Shown piece by piece: positions 20,631 through 35,609 of a DNA stretch of 64,000 bases. Source of the stretch: Cladopsammia gracilis. Lineage: Eukaryota; Cnidaria; Anthozoa; Scleractinia; Dendrophylliidae. The notes below the pieces were generated by a model. The model searched no databases and had not been told where the DNA came from. It saw nothing but the letters and a program-made list of their open reading frames with translations. The position numbers and the translations under genes were made by a program. Location: NCBI GenBank assembly GCA_022457155.1, contig JAJGOT010000351.1, forward strand, positions 496,001 through 560,000, given 5' to 3'. Positions within the stretch are counted from its first letter, which is position 1. Each line of letters opens with the position of its first letter.

Positions 20631-23600
20631 CTTAGAAAAAAAAAATGGCGGTTAATCTTAGATATCAAAACACAATCTGGGTTTCAAAAACAATTTCTTA
20701 AAAAAATAAAACTTTTTAAACGTTTTTTAAAGTAGCGATTCCGTACAAGTTGGAACTAAAATAACATAACTTTAAGAAACAAACCTGGCGACAAACAACT
20801 ATACATTTGCGAAAAATAGGTTTAAGTTTCAGATAAAATGAACGTTCTCGAAATCGAAATTGCCATAGCAACACAATAACGCAATTGCCATTTTTACGTA
20901 AATTCGATTTTCTTCAAAACGGTCCAGGTTGAAGTACAATAGTCTTTATATGTCTTCTGTGTCTGTGGTCTGTGTCTGTGAGAGGGTTTTTGAGAAAATT
21001 TAAGCTGATTCGTTGCTCGTGCTTATTTCTACCGGGCGTGAGGGTGGCAAAAGTTGAGCTTATTCTATTCTTTTAAATCGATTAAAGGAATATTGCCACG
21101 AATGCTTTGCATTTATCTGGTCAAACTAAAGCTGTACTACATTCCCACAATTAGTTCCAACAAATGCGCGCACTACGATTGGTCAGATGAAGTTAATAGT
21201 TACACTAGCACACTTTCTCTTACGGCACGCGCGTGAATTTTCGAGCTTTATAAGATCTTCAAACAAATGAGCGCACTGTAACTGGTCAAATAAAGTTCAT
21301 TTTTCCGCCAAAACACTTTCTTCGATATCACGCGCGTGCCTTCTCGAGTTTCCTAAGATGTTCCAACAAATGTGCGCACTATAACTGGTCAGATGAAGTT
21401 CACTGTTACACCAAAACACTTTCTCTTACGCGCGTGCCTTATCGAGTTTTTTAAGAAGTTGTAACAAATGCGCGCACTATGATTGGTCAGATAAAGTTCA
21501 TTGTTAAGCCATAACACTTTCTGTTACGTCACGCGCGTGCCTTATCGAGTTTTCTAAGATGTAACAAATGCGCGCACTATGATTGGTCAGATAAAGTTCA
21601 TTGCTAAGCCATAACACTTTCTCCGATATCAGGCGCGTGCAAGCCTTACCGAGTTTTATAAGATGTTCCAAAAAAATATGCGCACTATGAATGGTCAGAT
21701 GAAGTTCATTGTTATGCCATAACATTTTCTTCTACGACACGCGCGTGCCTTATCGAATTTTCTAAGATGTTCAAACACAAATGCACGCACTATGATTGAT
21801 CAGATAAAGTTCATTGTTACGTCAAAACACTTTCTCTTACCTCACGAGCGTGCCTTATCGAGTTTTCTAAGATGTTCTAACAAATGCGCGCACTTTGATT
21901 GGTCAGATGAAGTTCATTGTTAAGCCATAACATTTTCTTCCACGTCACGCACGTGCCTTACCCAGTTTTCTGAGATGTTCTAACCAATGCGCCGCACTAC
22001 CATTGGTCAGATGAAGTTGATTGTTACGCCATAACACTTTCTTCTTCGTCACGCGCGTGCCTTCTTGAGTTTTCTAAGATGTTCCATCAAATGTGAGCAC
22101 TACGATTGGTCAGAGGAAGTTCATTGTTACACCAAAACACTTTCTTTTCCGTCACGCGCGTGTTTATCGTGTTTTCTAAGATGTTACAAACCGCGCACTG
22201 CGATTAGTCAGATGAAGTTCATTGTTACTCCATAACACTTTATACTACGTCACGCACGTCCAAGTTTTTTATCGAGTTTTATAACATGTTCAAACAAATG
22301 TGCGCACTATGATTGGTCAGATAAAGTTCATTGTTACGCCATACCACTTTCTTCTATATCACGCGCGTGCTTAATCGAGTTTTATAAGATATTCTTACAA
22401 ACGCGTGCACTATGATTGGTCAGAGAAAAATCATTGTTACACAATACACTTTCTCCTATGTCACTCGCGTGCCTTATCGAGTTTTATATAAGATGTTATA
22501 ACAAATACTTGCACTACGATTGGTCAGATGAAGTTCATTGTTACGCTATAGCACTTTCTCCCAGGTCACGCCGCGTGCCTTATCCAGTTTTATAAGAGGT
22601 TCCAACAAATGCTCACACGATGATTGGTCTGATGAAGTTCACTGTTACACCATAACACTTTCTCCTACGTTACGCGCATCCTTTATCCAGTTTTCTAAGA
22701 CGTTCTAACAAATGCGCGCACTATGATTGGTCAGATGAAGTTGATTGATACACCAAAACACTTTCTCCTACATCACGCACATGCCTTCTGGAGTTTTCTA
22801 AGATGTTCAAACAAATGCGCACACTATGATTGGTCAGATGAAATTCATTGTTACACCAAAACACTTTCTTTTTCGTCGCGCGCGTGTTTATCGTGTTTTC
22901 TAAGATGTTGTAACAAATGCGCGCACTACGATTGGTCAGATGAAGTTCATTGTTACGCCATAACACTTTCTTCTATATCACGCGAGTTTTATAAGATGTT
23001 CTTACAAAAGCGTGCACTATGATTTGTCACATGAAGTTCATTGTTACACAATACACTTTCTCCTATGTCACTCGCGTGCCTTATCGAGTTTTATATAAGA
23101 TGTTATAACAACTACTTGCACTACGATTGGTCAGATGAAGTTCATTGTTACGCTATAGCACTTTCTCCTAGGTCACGCCGCGTGCCTTATCCAGTTTTAT
23201 AAGAGGTTCCAACAAATGCTCACACGATGATTGGTCTGATGAAGTTCATTGTTACACCATAACACTTTCTCCTACGTTACGCGCATGCTTTATTGAGTTT
23301 TCTAAGATGTTCCAACAAATGCACGCACTATGATTGGTCAGATGAAGTTCATTATTACTCCATAACACTTTCTTCTATACCGTGCGCGTGCCTTATCGAG
23401 TTTTCTAAGATGTTCTAACAAATGAGTGCCATATGATTGGTCAGTTGAAGTTCATTGTTACGCAATAACACTTTCTCTTACTTCACGCGCGCGCCTTCTC
23501 GAGTTTTCTAAGATGTTCTAACTTATGTGCGCACTATGATTGATCAGATAAAGTTCATTGTTACGTCAAAACACTTTCTCTTACCTCACGAGCGTGCCTT

Positions 23601-25261
23601 ATCGAGTTTTCTAAGATGTTCTAACAAATGCGCGCACTTTGATTGGTCAGATGAAGTTCATTGTTAAGCCATAACATTTTCTTCCACGTCACGCACGTGC
23701 CTTACCCAGTTTTCTGAGATGTTCTAACCAATGCGCAGCACTACCATTGGTCCGATGAAGTTGATTGTTACGCCATAACACTTTCTTCTTCGTCACACGC
23801 GTGCCTTCTTGAATTTTCTAAGATGCTCCTTAACACTTTATACTACGTCACGCACGTCCAAGTTTTTTATCGAGTTTTATAACATGTTCAAACAAATGTG
23901 CGCACTATGATTGGTCAAATAAAGTTCATTGTTACGCCATAACACTTTCTCCTACGTTACGCGCATCCTTTATCCAGTTTTCTAAGACGTTCTAACAAAT
24001 GCGCACACTATGATTGGTCAGATGAAATTCATTGTTACACCAAAACACTTTTTTTTTCGTCACTCGCGTGCCTTATCGAGTTTTACATAAGATGTTATAA
24101 CAAATACGTGCACTATGATTGGTCAGATAAAGTTCATTCTCACACAATACTCTTTCTCCTATGTCACTCCCGTGCCTTATCGAGTTTTATATAAGATGTT
24201 ATAACAAATACTTGCACTATGATTGGTCAGATGAAGTTCATTGTTACACCATAACACTTTCTCCTACGTTACGCGCATCCTTTATCCAGTTTTCTAAGAC
24301 GTTCTAACAAATGCGCACACTATGATTGGTCAGATGAAATTCATTGTTACACCAAAACACTTTCTTTTTCGTCACGCGCGTGTTTATCGTGTTTTCTAAG
24401 ATGTTGTAACAAATGCGCGCACTACGATTGGTCAGATGAAGTTCATTGTTACGCCATAACACTTTCTTCTATATCACGCGCGTGCATTACCGAGGTTTCT
24501 AAGATGTTCTAACGAATGTGCAGACTAAGATTTGTCAGATGAAGTTCATTGTAACACCATAACACTTTCTGCTATAACATGTGCGTGCCTTATCTAATTT
24601 TAAAGGATGTTCTAAAGATGTTATGCAAAACCACTTTCTTCCATTTCACGCGCGTGCCTTATCGAATTTTATAAGATGTTCTCACAAATTCACATCACGT
24701 CAACCTCGTGACTTATCCAGTTTTCTAAATATTCTAACGAATGCGCGCACTATGATTGGTCAGAGAAAGTTCATTGTTACACAATACACTTTCTCCTATA
24801 TCACTCGCGTGCCTTATCGAGTTTTATATAAGATGTTATAACAAATACGTACACTATGATTGGTCAGATGAAGTTCATTGTTGCGCTATAACACCTTCTC
24901 CGCCGCGTGCATTCACATCACGTCACATCACGTCACCCTCGTGCCTTATCCAGTTTTCTAACATGTTCTAACGAATGCGCGCACTATGATTGGTCAGATG
25001 AAGTTTATTGTTACGCCATAACATTTTCTTCTACATCACGCGCGTGCTTAATCGAGTTTTATGACAGGCTCTTACAAATGCGTGCACTATGATTGGTCAA
25101 TAAAGTTCATTGTTACACAATACACTCTCTCCTATGTCACTCGCGTGCCTTATCGAGCTTTCTAACAAGATGTTCTAAATAAAGCGTGCACTACGATTGG
25201 TCAGATGAAGTTCAGTGTTACACCAAAACAGTTTCTCTTACGTCACGCACATGTGGCTCCT

Positions 25262-25306
25262 CTTAAAATGTTCTGCAATTGGTATAGGATTTAATGGAGC
25301 CGAAAA

Positions 25307-25354
<48 letters not shown>

Positions 25355-25368
25355 TGACACAGATATAG

Positions 25369-25403
<35 letters not shown>

Positions 25404-25442
25404 AGCAGCTACTGTGATTTGCAGTCTGTCCATTTGAATTAT
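25262..25442. repeat. Insertion in the satellite with (AT)n microsatellite
   Basis: About 180 bp unrelated to the monomer interrupt the array. It includes a pure AT-type microsatellite at about 25362-25403. No inverted ends were identified. Confidence 0.7.
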
Positions 25443-26399
25443 CAAGTTTCCTAAGATGTTGTAACAAATGCGCGCACAACGATTGGTCAGATGACGTTCA
25501 TTGTTACTCCATAACACTTTTTCCTACGTCACACCGCGTGCCCTATCGAGTTTTATAAGATGTTCAAACAAATGTGCGCACTACGATTTGTCAGATAAAG
25601 TTTATTGTTACACCATAACACTTTCTCCTACGTCACGCGCGTGCCTTATCGAGTTTTTTAAGAAGTTCTAACAAATGCGCGCACCATGAATAGTCAGATG
25701 AAGTTCATTCTAACACTATAACACTTTCTCCTACGCCCCGCGCGTGCCTTATCCAGTTTTGTAAGATGTTCTAGCAAATATGCGCACTATGATTGGTCAG
25801 ATAAGTTCGTTGTTACGCTATAACACTTTCTCCTACGTCACGCGCGTGCCATATCCAGTTTTCAAAGATGTTCCAACAAATGCGCACACTATGATTGGTC
25901 AGAAAAAGTTTATTATTAGTCCGTAACACTTTCTTCTATAACACGCGCGTACCTTATCGAGTTTTCTAAGATGTCCTAACAAATGACTGTCCTATGATTG
26001 GTCAGTTGAAGTTCATTGTTACGAAATAACACTTTCTCTTACGTCACGCGCGTGCCTTATCGAGTTTTCTAAGATGTTCAAAGAAATGCGCGCTCTATGA
26101 TTGGTCAGATGAAGTTTATTGTTACGCCATAACACTTTTTCCTACGTCACACCACGTGCCTTATCGAGTTTAATAAGATGTTCAAACAAATGTGCGCACT
26201 ACGATTTCTCAGATTAAGTTTATTGTAACGCTAAAACACTTTCTCCTACGCCACGCGCGTGCCTTATCCAGTTTTATAAGATGTTCTAGCAAATGTCCGC
26301 ACTATGATTGGTCAGATGAAGTTCGTTGTTACGCCATAACACTTTCTCCTACGTCACGCGCATGCTTTTCCATTTTTCTAAGATCTTCTCACAAATGTG

Positions 26400-29291
26400 T
26401 GCACTATGATTGGTCAGATGAAGTGCATTGTTACACCATAACACTTTCTCCTACGTTACGCGCATGCTTTTCCAGTTTTCTAAGATGTTCTAACAAATGT
26501 GCCCACTATGATTGGTGAGATAAATTTTATTGTTACACCATAACACTTTCTCTTACGTCACGCACGCGCCTTATCGAGTATTGAAAGAAGTTCTAACAAA
26601 TGGGCGCACTATGATTAGTCAGATGAAGTTCATTTTAACGATATAACACTTTCTCATACGCCAAGCGCGTGCCTTATCCAGTTTTATAATATGTTCTAGC
26701 AAATATGCGCACTATGATTGATCAGACAAGTTCGTTGTTACGCCATAACACTTTCTCCTACGTCACGAGCGTGCCATATGCAGTTTTCAAAGATGTTCCA
26801 ACAAATGCGCACACTATGATTGGTCTGATGAAGTCCATTGTTACACCATAACACTTTCTCCTACGTTACGCGCATACTTTTTCAGTTTTCTAAGATGTTC
26901 TAACAAATGTGTGCACTATGATTGGTCCGATGAAGTTCAGTGTTACGCTATAACACTTTCCTCTACGTCACCCTCGTGCCTTATCCAGTTTTCTAAGACG
27001 CTCCAACAAATGCGCGCACTATGATTGGTCAGATGAAGTTCATTATTAGTCCGTAACACTTTCTTCTATAACACGCGCGTGCCTTATCGAGTTTTCTAAG
27101 ATGTTCTAACAAATGAGTGCCCTATGATTGGTCAGTTGAAGTTCATTGTTACGTAATAACATTTTCTCTTACGTCACGCGCGTGCCTTATCGAGTTTTTA
27201 AGATGTTCAAACCAATGCGCGCCCTATGATTGGTCAGATGAAGTTTATTGTTACACCATAACCCCTCCTCTTACGTCACGCGCGTGCCTTATCGAGTTTT
27301 CTAAGATGTTCAAACAAATGCGCGCCCTATGATTCGTCAGATGAAGTTTATTGTTACGCCATAACCCCTCCTCTTACGCCACGCGCGTGCCTTATCGAGT
27401 TTCCGAAGATGTTCTAACTTATGTGCACACTATGATTAGTCAGATGAAGTTCATTGTTACACAATACACTTTCTCCTATGTCACTCGCGTGCCTTATCGA
27501 GTTTTATATAAGATGTTATATGAAATACGTGCACTATGATTGATCTGATAAAGTTCATTGTTACACAATACACTTTCTCCTATGTCATTCGTGTGCCTTA
27601 TCGATTTAAATACATGTATAAGATGTTGTAACAAATATGTGCACCATGATTGGTCGGATGAAGTTCATTATTACGCTACGACACTTTCTCCTACGTCATG
27701 TGCATGCCTTATCAACTTTTTTAAGATGTTATAGCAAATACGTGCACTGTGATTGGTCAGATGAAGTTCATTGTTATGCAGTAACACTTTCTCTTACGTC
27801 ACAGGCTTGCCTTATCGAGTTTACAAAGATGTTCCAACAAATGCGCACACTATGATTGGTCAGATGAAGTGCATTGTTACACCATAACACTTTCTCCTAC
27901 GTTACGCGCATGCTTTTCCAGTTTTCTAAGATGTTCTAACAAATGTGCCCACTATGATTGGTGAGATAAATTTGATTGTTACACCATAACACTTTCTCCT
28001 ACGTCACGCGCGCGCCTTATCGAGTATTGAAAGAAGTTCTAACAAATGGGCGCACTATGATTAGTCAGATGAAGTTCATTTTAACGATATAACACTTTCT
28101 CATACGCCAAGCGCGTGCCTTATCCAGTTTTATAATATGTTCTAGCAAATATGCGCACTATGATTGATCAGACAAGTTCGTTGTTACGCCATAACACTTT
28201 CTCCTACGTCACGAGCGTGCCATATCCAGTTTTCAAAGATGTTCCAACAAATGCGCACACTATGATTGGTCTGATGAAGTCCATTGTTACACCATAACAC
28301 TTTCTCCTACGTTACGCGCATACTTTTCCAGTTTTCTAAGATGTTCTAACAAATGTGTGCACTATGATTGGTCCGATGAAGTTCAGTGTTACGCTATAAC
28401 ACTTTCCTCTACGTCACCCTCGTGCCTTATCCAGTTTTCTAAGACGCTCCAACAAATGCGCGCACTATGATTGGTCAGATGAAGTTCATTATTAGTCCGT
28501 AACACTTTCTTCTATAACACGCGCGTGCCTTATCGAGTTTTCTAAGATGTTCTAACAAATGAGTGCCCTATGATTGGTCAGTTGAAGTTCATTGTTACGT
28601 AATAACATTTTCTCTTACGTCACGCGCGTGCCTTATCGAGTTTTTAAGATGTTCAAACCAATGCGCGCCCTATGATTGGTCAGATGAAGTTTATTGTTAC
28701 ACCATAACCCCTCCTCTTACGTCACGCGCGTGCCTTATCGAGTTTTCTAAGATGTTCAAACAAATGCGCGCCCTATGATTCGTCAGATGAAGTTTATTGT
28801 TACGCCATAACCCCTCCTCTTACGCCACGCGCGTGCCTTATCGAGTTTCCGAAGATGTTCTAACTTATGTGCACACTATGATTAGTCAGATGAAGTTCAT
28901 TGTTACACAATACACTTTCTCCTATGTCACTCGCGTGCCTTATCGAGTTTTATATAAGATGTTATATGAAATACGTGCACTATGATTGATCTGATAAAGT
29001 TCATTGTTACACAATACACTTTCTCCTATGTCATTCGTGTGCCTTATCGATTTAAATACATGTATAAGATGTTGTAACAAATATGTGCACCATGATTGGT
29101 CGGATGAAGTTCATTATTACGCTACAACACTTTCTCCTACGTCATGTGCATGCCTTATCAACTTTTTTTAAGATGTTATAGCAAATACGTGCACTGTGAT
29201 TGGTCAGATGAAGTTCATTGTTATGCAGTAACACTTTCTCTTACGTCACAGGCTTGCCTTATCGAGTTTACAAAGATGTTCCAACAAATGC
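26400..29291 (+). repeat. Tandem duplication of a 1446-bp multimer
   Basis: About 26400-27845 and 27846-29291 are nearly identical over some fourteen monomers, far closer than adjacent monomers. Identical segments sit exactly 1446 bp apart (for example at 27117 and 28563). This shows a recent duplication by unequal exchange or slippage. Confidence 0.85.
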
Positions 29292-31591
29292 GCACACTAT
29301 GATTGGTCTGACGAAGTCCATTGTTACGCCATAACCCTTTCTCCTAAGTTACGGGCACGCTTTTCCCGTTTTCTAAGATGTCTAAGAAATGTGTGCACTA
29401 AGATTGGTCCGATGTAGTTCATTGTTACGCCATAACACTTTCTCCTATGTTACGCGCATGCCTTATCGAGTTTTCTAAGAAGTTAGTCAGATGAAGTTCA
29501 CTGTAACACTATAACACTATCTCCTACGCCACGCGCGTGCCTTATCCAGTTTCATAAGATGTTCTAGCAAATGTGCGCACTATGATTGGTCAGGTGAAGT
29601 TCGTTGTTACGCCATAACACGTTCTTTTACGTCACGCGTGTGCCATATCCAGTTTTCAAAGATGTTCTAACAAATGTGTGCACTATGATTGGTGTGATGA
29701 AGTCCATTGTTACACCATAACACTTTCTTTTACGTCACGCGTGTGCCATATCACGTTTTCTAAGATGTTCTAACAAATGTGTGCACTATGATTGGTCTGA
29801 TGAAGTCCATTGTTACACAATACACTTTCTCCTATGTCACTCGCGTGCCTTATCGAGTTTTATATAAGATCGATGTTATAACAAATACGTGCACTATGAT
29901 TGGTCAGATGAAGTTCATTGTAACGCTATAACATCTTCTCCTACGCCACGCGCGTGCCTTGTCGAGTTTATTAAGATGTTCTAACGAATGCGCGCACTAT
30001 GATTGGTCAGATGAAGTATATTGTTACGCCATAGCACTTTCTTCTATATCACGCGCGTGCTTGATCGAGTTTTCTAAGATGCTCTTACAAATGCGTGCAC
30101 TATGATTGGTCACAATACACTTTCTCCTATGTCACTCGTGTGCCTTATCGAGTTTTATATAAGATGTTATAACAAACACGTGCACTATGATTGGTCAGAT
30201 GAAGTTCATTATTACGCTATAACACTTTCTCCTACGTCACCCCGCGTGCCTTATCGAGTTTTCTAACAAGATGTTCTAAATAAAGCGTGCACTACGATTG
30301 GTCAGATGTAGTTCATTGTTACACCAAAACACTTTCTCTTACGCCACGCACATGCTTATCGAGTTTCCTAACATGTTGTAACAAATGCGTGCACTACGAT
30401 TGGTTAGATGACGTTCATTGTTACTACATAACACTTTCTGCTAAGTCACGCGCGTGCCTTATCGAGTTTTCTAAGACGTTCTAACAAATGCGCGCACTAT
30501 GATTAGTCAGATGAAGTTTATTGTAACGCTATAACACTTTCTCCTACGCCAAGCGCGTGCCTTATCCAGTTTTATAAGATGTTCTAGCAAATGTGCGCAC
30601 TATGATTGGTCAGATGAAGTTTATTGTTACGCCATAACACTTTTTCCTACGTCACACCGCGTGCCTTATCCAGATTTTTAAGAGGTTCCAACAAATGCGC
30701 GCACTATGATTGGTCTGATGAAGTCCATTGTTACACCATAACACTTTCTCCCACGTTACGCGCATACTTTTCCAGTTTTCTAAGATGTTCTAACAGATGT
30801 GTGCACTATGTTTGGTCCGATGAAGTTCAGTGTTACGCTATAACACTTCCTTCAACGTCACCCTCGTGCCTTATCCAGTTTTCTAAGACGCTCCAACAAA
30901 TGTGCGTACTATGATTGGTCAGATGAAGTTCGTTATTAGTCCGTAACACTTTCTTTTATAACACGCGCGTGCCTTACCGAGTTTTCTAAGATGTTCTAAC
31001 AAATGAGTGCCCTATGATTGGTCAGTTAAAGTTCACTGTTACGTAATAACACTTTCTCTTACGTCACGCGCGTGCCTTATCGAGTTTTCTAAGATGTTCA
31101 AACAAATGCGCGCACTATGATTGGTCAGATGAAGTTTATTGTTACGCCATAACCCCTCCTCTTACGTCACCCGCGTGCCTTATCGAGTTTTCTAAGATGT
31201 TCTGACTTATGTGCGCACTATGATTAGTCAGATGAAGTCTGTTGTTGCCATAACAATTTCTCCCTATGTCACGCGCATGTCTTATCGAGTTTTCTAAGAT
31301 GTTCCAACAAATGTGCGCACTATAATTGGTCAGATAAAGTTCATTGTTAAGCCATAACACTTACTACTATGTCACGCGACCAATGGAAAAAGACTGCTTT
31401 TTCAGATCATTTTTGGCTTCGGATGATATTCTGATTACATATTATAGCAGTGAAGCTTGTGCTTGTGATTGCGTTATTACTGAAAACAACCCTTTGCTCT
31501 AAAACTGAGCTATAGAAATATAGAAAGTTAGAAATTGGGTTAGGCATCATTAATTTTATTAAGTCGCCTTTTAACTTAAACTTATTCTCAC

Positions 31592-31653
31592 CTTCAGTGT
31601 GTTCAGTGATTCCAGTTTATTCTCTTTGATTCATTCTCTTTTTCTGCCATCTC
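31592..31653 (-). other. Exon-like module A-62, copy 1
   Basis: 62 nt between 'tattttcag' and 'gtgag' on the minus strand. One frame carries I-K-E-N-K-L-E-S-L-N-T-L-K after a TGA. Conserved in all four block A copies, with stops in every frame. Confidence 0.5.
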
Positions 31654-31771
31654 CTGAAAATAGAAAACGATAAGTTCAAGATACTGAAGTACATCCCACA
31701 TTAGAAAGGTTTTATTCAAAATAAGTCATGAATCAGGGTGATTTTATATATAATTTCAAAGTGCTAGTTAC

Positions 31772-31845
31772 CTTTACAGGGTTTGTTCCTGATCCATTTG
31801 ATTTGTTCGATTCGTTTTCACTCTAAATTCACTGAAGTCACTTCC
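31772..31845 (-). other. Exon-like module A-74, copy 1
   Basis: 74 nt between 'tattttttag' and 'gtaac' on the minus strand, 118 nt upstream (minus-strand sense) of module A-62. The end 'GATCAGGAACAAACCCTG' reads D-Q-E-Q-T-L followed by a stop. Confidence 0.5.
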
Positions 31846-34800
31846 CTAAAAAATATAAGGTGATCAATTAAAGATAGCAAAGTACATTCTGTATTAAAAG
31901 GGTTCCCAGTCAAGACATCTGCATATATGTAAAACTTAAATTAATTGTCCGGTTTTGTTTAATTAATTACTTTACTAGCACACTAGAACTTATTATGAAT
32001 AAGTACTTGCGTCTTCAGAATACCCCTGATGGAAATGGTGTATAGATTGAAAAAAAAAAATGTTCCAACAAATGTGCGCACTGTGATTGGTCAGATGAAG
32101 TTTATTGTTACGCCATAACACTTGCTCTTAAGTCACGCATTTGCCTTATCGAGTTTTCTAAGATGTTCTAAGAAATGCGCGCACCATGATTGTTCAGATG
32201 AAGTTCATTGTTAGATACTCGCGTGCATTTCGAGTTTTCTAAGATGTTCTAACAAATGCGCGCACCATGATTGTTCAGATGAAGTTCATTGTTAGGTACT
32301 CGCGTGAATTTCGAGTTTTCTAAGATGTTCTAAGAAATGCGCGCACCATGATTGGTCAGATGAAGTTCATTGTTAAGCCATCTCATTTTCTCCTACATCA
32401 TGCGCGTGCATTACCGAGGTTTCTAAGATGTTTTAACGAATGTGCGAACTATGATTGGTCAGATAAAGTTCATTGTTACACCATAACACTTTCTCCTATA
32501 GCATGCGCGTGCCTTATCTAATTTTAAAGGATGTTCTAAAGATGTTATGCAAAACCACTTTCTTCCATCTCACGCTCATACCTTATCGAATTTCATAGGA
32601 TGTTCTAACAAATGCGTGCCCTATGATTGGTCAGATATAGTTCATTGTTATGCCATAACACTTTCTCCTACGTCACGCCGCGTGGCTTATCGAGTTTCTA
32701 AGATGTTCTAAATAAAGCGCGCACTACGATTAGTCAGATGAAGTTCATTGTTACACCAAAACACTTTCTCGTACGTCACGCCAGGTGCCTTATCGAGTTT
32801 TATAAGATGTTCAAACAAATGTACGCACAAAGATTGGTCAGATAAAGTTTATTGTTACACCATAACACTTTCTGCTACGTCACGCGCGTGCCTTATCGAG
32901 TTTTCTAAGACGTTCTAACAAATGCGCCCACTATGATTAGTCAGATGAAGTTCATTGTTACGCTATAACACTTTCTTCTACGTCACCCTCGTGCCTTATC
33001 CAGTTTTCTAAAATGTTCTAACGAATGCGCGCACTATGATTGATCAGATGAAGTTTATTGTTGCGACATATATCACTCGCGTGCTTAATCGAGTTTTATA
33101 AGATGCTCTTACAAATGCGTGCACTATGATTGGTCAGATAAAGTTCATTGTTACACAATACACTTTCTCCTATGTCACTCGCGTGCCTTATCGAGTTTTA
33201 TATAAGATGTTATAACAAATGCGTGCACTACGATTGGTCAGATGACGTTCATTATTACTCCATAACACTTTTTCCTACGTCACGCGCGTGCCTTATCGAG
33301 TTTTCTAAGAAGTTCTAACAAATGTGCGCACCATTATTAGTTAGATGAAGTTAATTGTAACACTATAACACTTTCTCCTACGCCACGCGCGTGCCTTATA
33401 GAGTTTCATAAGATGTTCTAGCAAATGTGCGCACTATGATTGGTCTGATGAAGTCCATTGTTACGCCATAACACTTTCTCCTACGTTACGCGCATGCTTT
33501 TCCAGTTTTCTAAGATGTTCTAACAAATGTGTGCACTATGATTGGTCAGATGAAGTTCATTATTACACAATACACTTTCTCCTATGTCATTCGCGTGCCT
33601 TATAGAGTTTTATACAAGATGTTATAACAAATACGTGCGCTATGATTGGTCAGATCAAGTTCATTGTTACACTATAACACTTTCTCCAACGCCACGCGCG
33701 TGCCTTATCCAGTTTTCTAAGAAGTTCTAACAAATGTGTGCACTATGATTGGTCAGATCAAGTTCATTGTAACACTATAACACTTTCTCCTAAGCCACGC
33801 GCGTGCCTTATCCAGTTTTATAAGATGTTCTAACAAATGTGCGCACTATGATTGGACAGATAAGTTAGTTGTTACGCCATAACACTTTTTCCTACGTCAC
33901 GCGCGTGCCATAACCAGTTTTCTAAAATGTTCCAAAAATGCGTACACTATGATTGGTCAGATAAAGTTCATTGTTACATCACAACACACGCGCGTGCCTT
34001 ATCCAGTTTTATAAGATGTTCTAACAAATGTGCGCACTATGGTTGGTCAGATGACGTTCGTTGTTACACCATAACACTTTCTTGCTACGTCACGCGCGTG
34101 CCTTATCGAGTTTTCTAAGACGTTCTAACAAATGTGCGTACTATGATTAGTCAAATGAACTTCATTGGTACGCTATAACACTTTCTCCTACGCCACGCGC
34201 GTGCCTTATCCACTTTTCAAAGATGTTCCAACAAATGCGCAAACTATGATTAGTCAGATAAGGTTAATTGTTACGCCATAACACTTTCTCCCACGTCACG
34301 CGCATGCCTTCTGGAGTTTTCTAAGATGTTCCAACAAATGCGCGCACTATGATTGGTCGGATAAAGTTCATTGTTACATCATAACACTTTCTCCTACGTT
34401 ACGCGCATGCTTTCCCAGTTTTCTAAGATGTTCTAACAAATGTGTGCACTATCATTGGCCAGAAAAGTTCATTGTTACACAATACATATTCTCCTATGTC
34501 ACTCGCGTGCCTTATCGAGTTTTATATAAGATGTTATAACAAATACGTGCACTATGATTGGTCAGATCAAGTTCATTTTTACACCATACACTTTCTCCTA
34601 TGCCATTCGTGTGCCTTATCGAGCTTTATATAAGATGTTATAACAAATACGTGCACTATGATTGGTCAGATCAAGTTCATTTTTACACAATACACTTTCT
34701 CCTATGTCATTCGTGTGCCTTATCGAGTTTTATATAAGATATTATAACAAATGCGCGCACCATGATTGGTCAGATGAAGTTCATTGTTAAGCCATGTCAT

Positions 34801-35246
34801 TTTCTCCTACATCATGCGCGTGCATTACCGAGGTTTCTAAGATGTTCTAACGAAAGTGCGCACTATGATTGGTCAGATAAAGTTCATTGTTACGCCATAA
34901 CACTTTCTCCCACGCACGCGCGTGCCTTTTGGAGTTTTCTAAGATGTTCCAACAAATGTGCGCACTATGATTGGTCAGATAAAGTTCATTGTTACGCCAT
35001 AACACTTTCTCCTACGTCACGCGCATGCTTTATCCAGTTTTCTAAGATGTTGTAACAAATGTGCGCACATGATTGGTCAGATGAAGTTAATTGTTACTCT
35101 ATAACACTTTCTTCTACATCACCCTCGTGCCTTATCCAGTTTTCTAAGATGTTCTAACAAATGTGCGCACATGATTGGTCAGATGAAGTTTATTTTTACG
35201 CCATAACACTTTCTTCTGTATCACGCGCTTGCTTAATCAAGTTTCG

Positions 35247-35490
35247 GAGCAGTTTTCAATTGAGTGTCGAAAGTAATTACACAATTGCAATCTCGCGCCA
35301 CTTTCTCGACCAATCAGAAGTAAAACCAAAACCAATCGTGACTTGCTTGCACGCGTTTTCCCGCGCTTGGCGCCGCCGACATGTAATTGCTTCCAGCTCT
35401 GATTGGTTCATTGGATTGTTAACGGCTGCTGTGATTGGTCAGAGTAATTGCTTTGGTTTTGGTTTTACGACACTCAATTGAAAACTGCTC
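35247..35490. mobile_element. MITE with 23-bp perfect inverted ends inside the satellite
   Basis: The left end is GAGCAGTTTTCAATTGAGTG plus TCG. The right end is the exact reverse complement. The element is 244 bp and contains two 'ATTGGT' or 'GATTGGTCAG' motifs of its own. The satellite frame resumes directly after it. The target duplication is not clear. Confidence 0.88.
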
Positions 35491-35609
35491 TATAAGATGC
35501 TCTTACAAATGCGTGCACTATGATTGGTCAGATAAAGTTCATTGTTACACAATACACTTTCTCCTATGTCACTCGCGTGCCTTATCGAGTCTTATATAAG
35601 ATGTTATAA

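Larger units (their letters stand above)
21147..31375. repeat. 103-bp satellite, first and longest array
   Basis: The monomer in order: ATTGGTCAGATGAAGTTCAT, TGTTACGCCATAACACTTTC, TCCTACGTCACGCGCGTGCC, TTATCGAGTTTTCTAAGATG, TTCTAACAAATGCGCGCACT, ATG. Copies vary widely, and indels around 'ttttatataagatgttataa' mark a subtype. Short predicted peptides with 'HYDWSDEVHCY' are this repeat read in frame and are not genes. Confidence 0.96.
31379..32058 (-). repeat. Block A, copy 1
   Basis: A non-satellite block of about 670 bp starts near 'tttttcagatcatttttggc' and ends 'gtatagattgaaaa' plus an A tract. It recurs at 38245, 42466 and 47606. Each copy contains the same pair of minus-strand exon-like modules. 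The satellite resumes at the A tract in copies 1-3. Confidence 0.9.
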
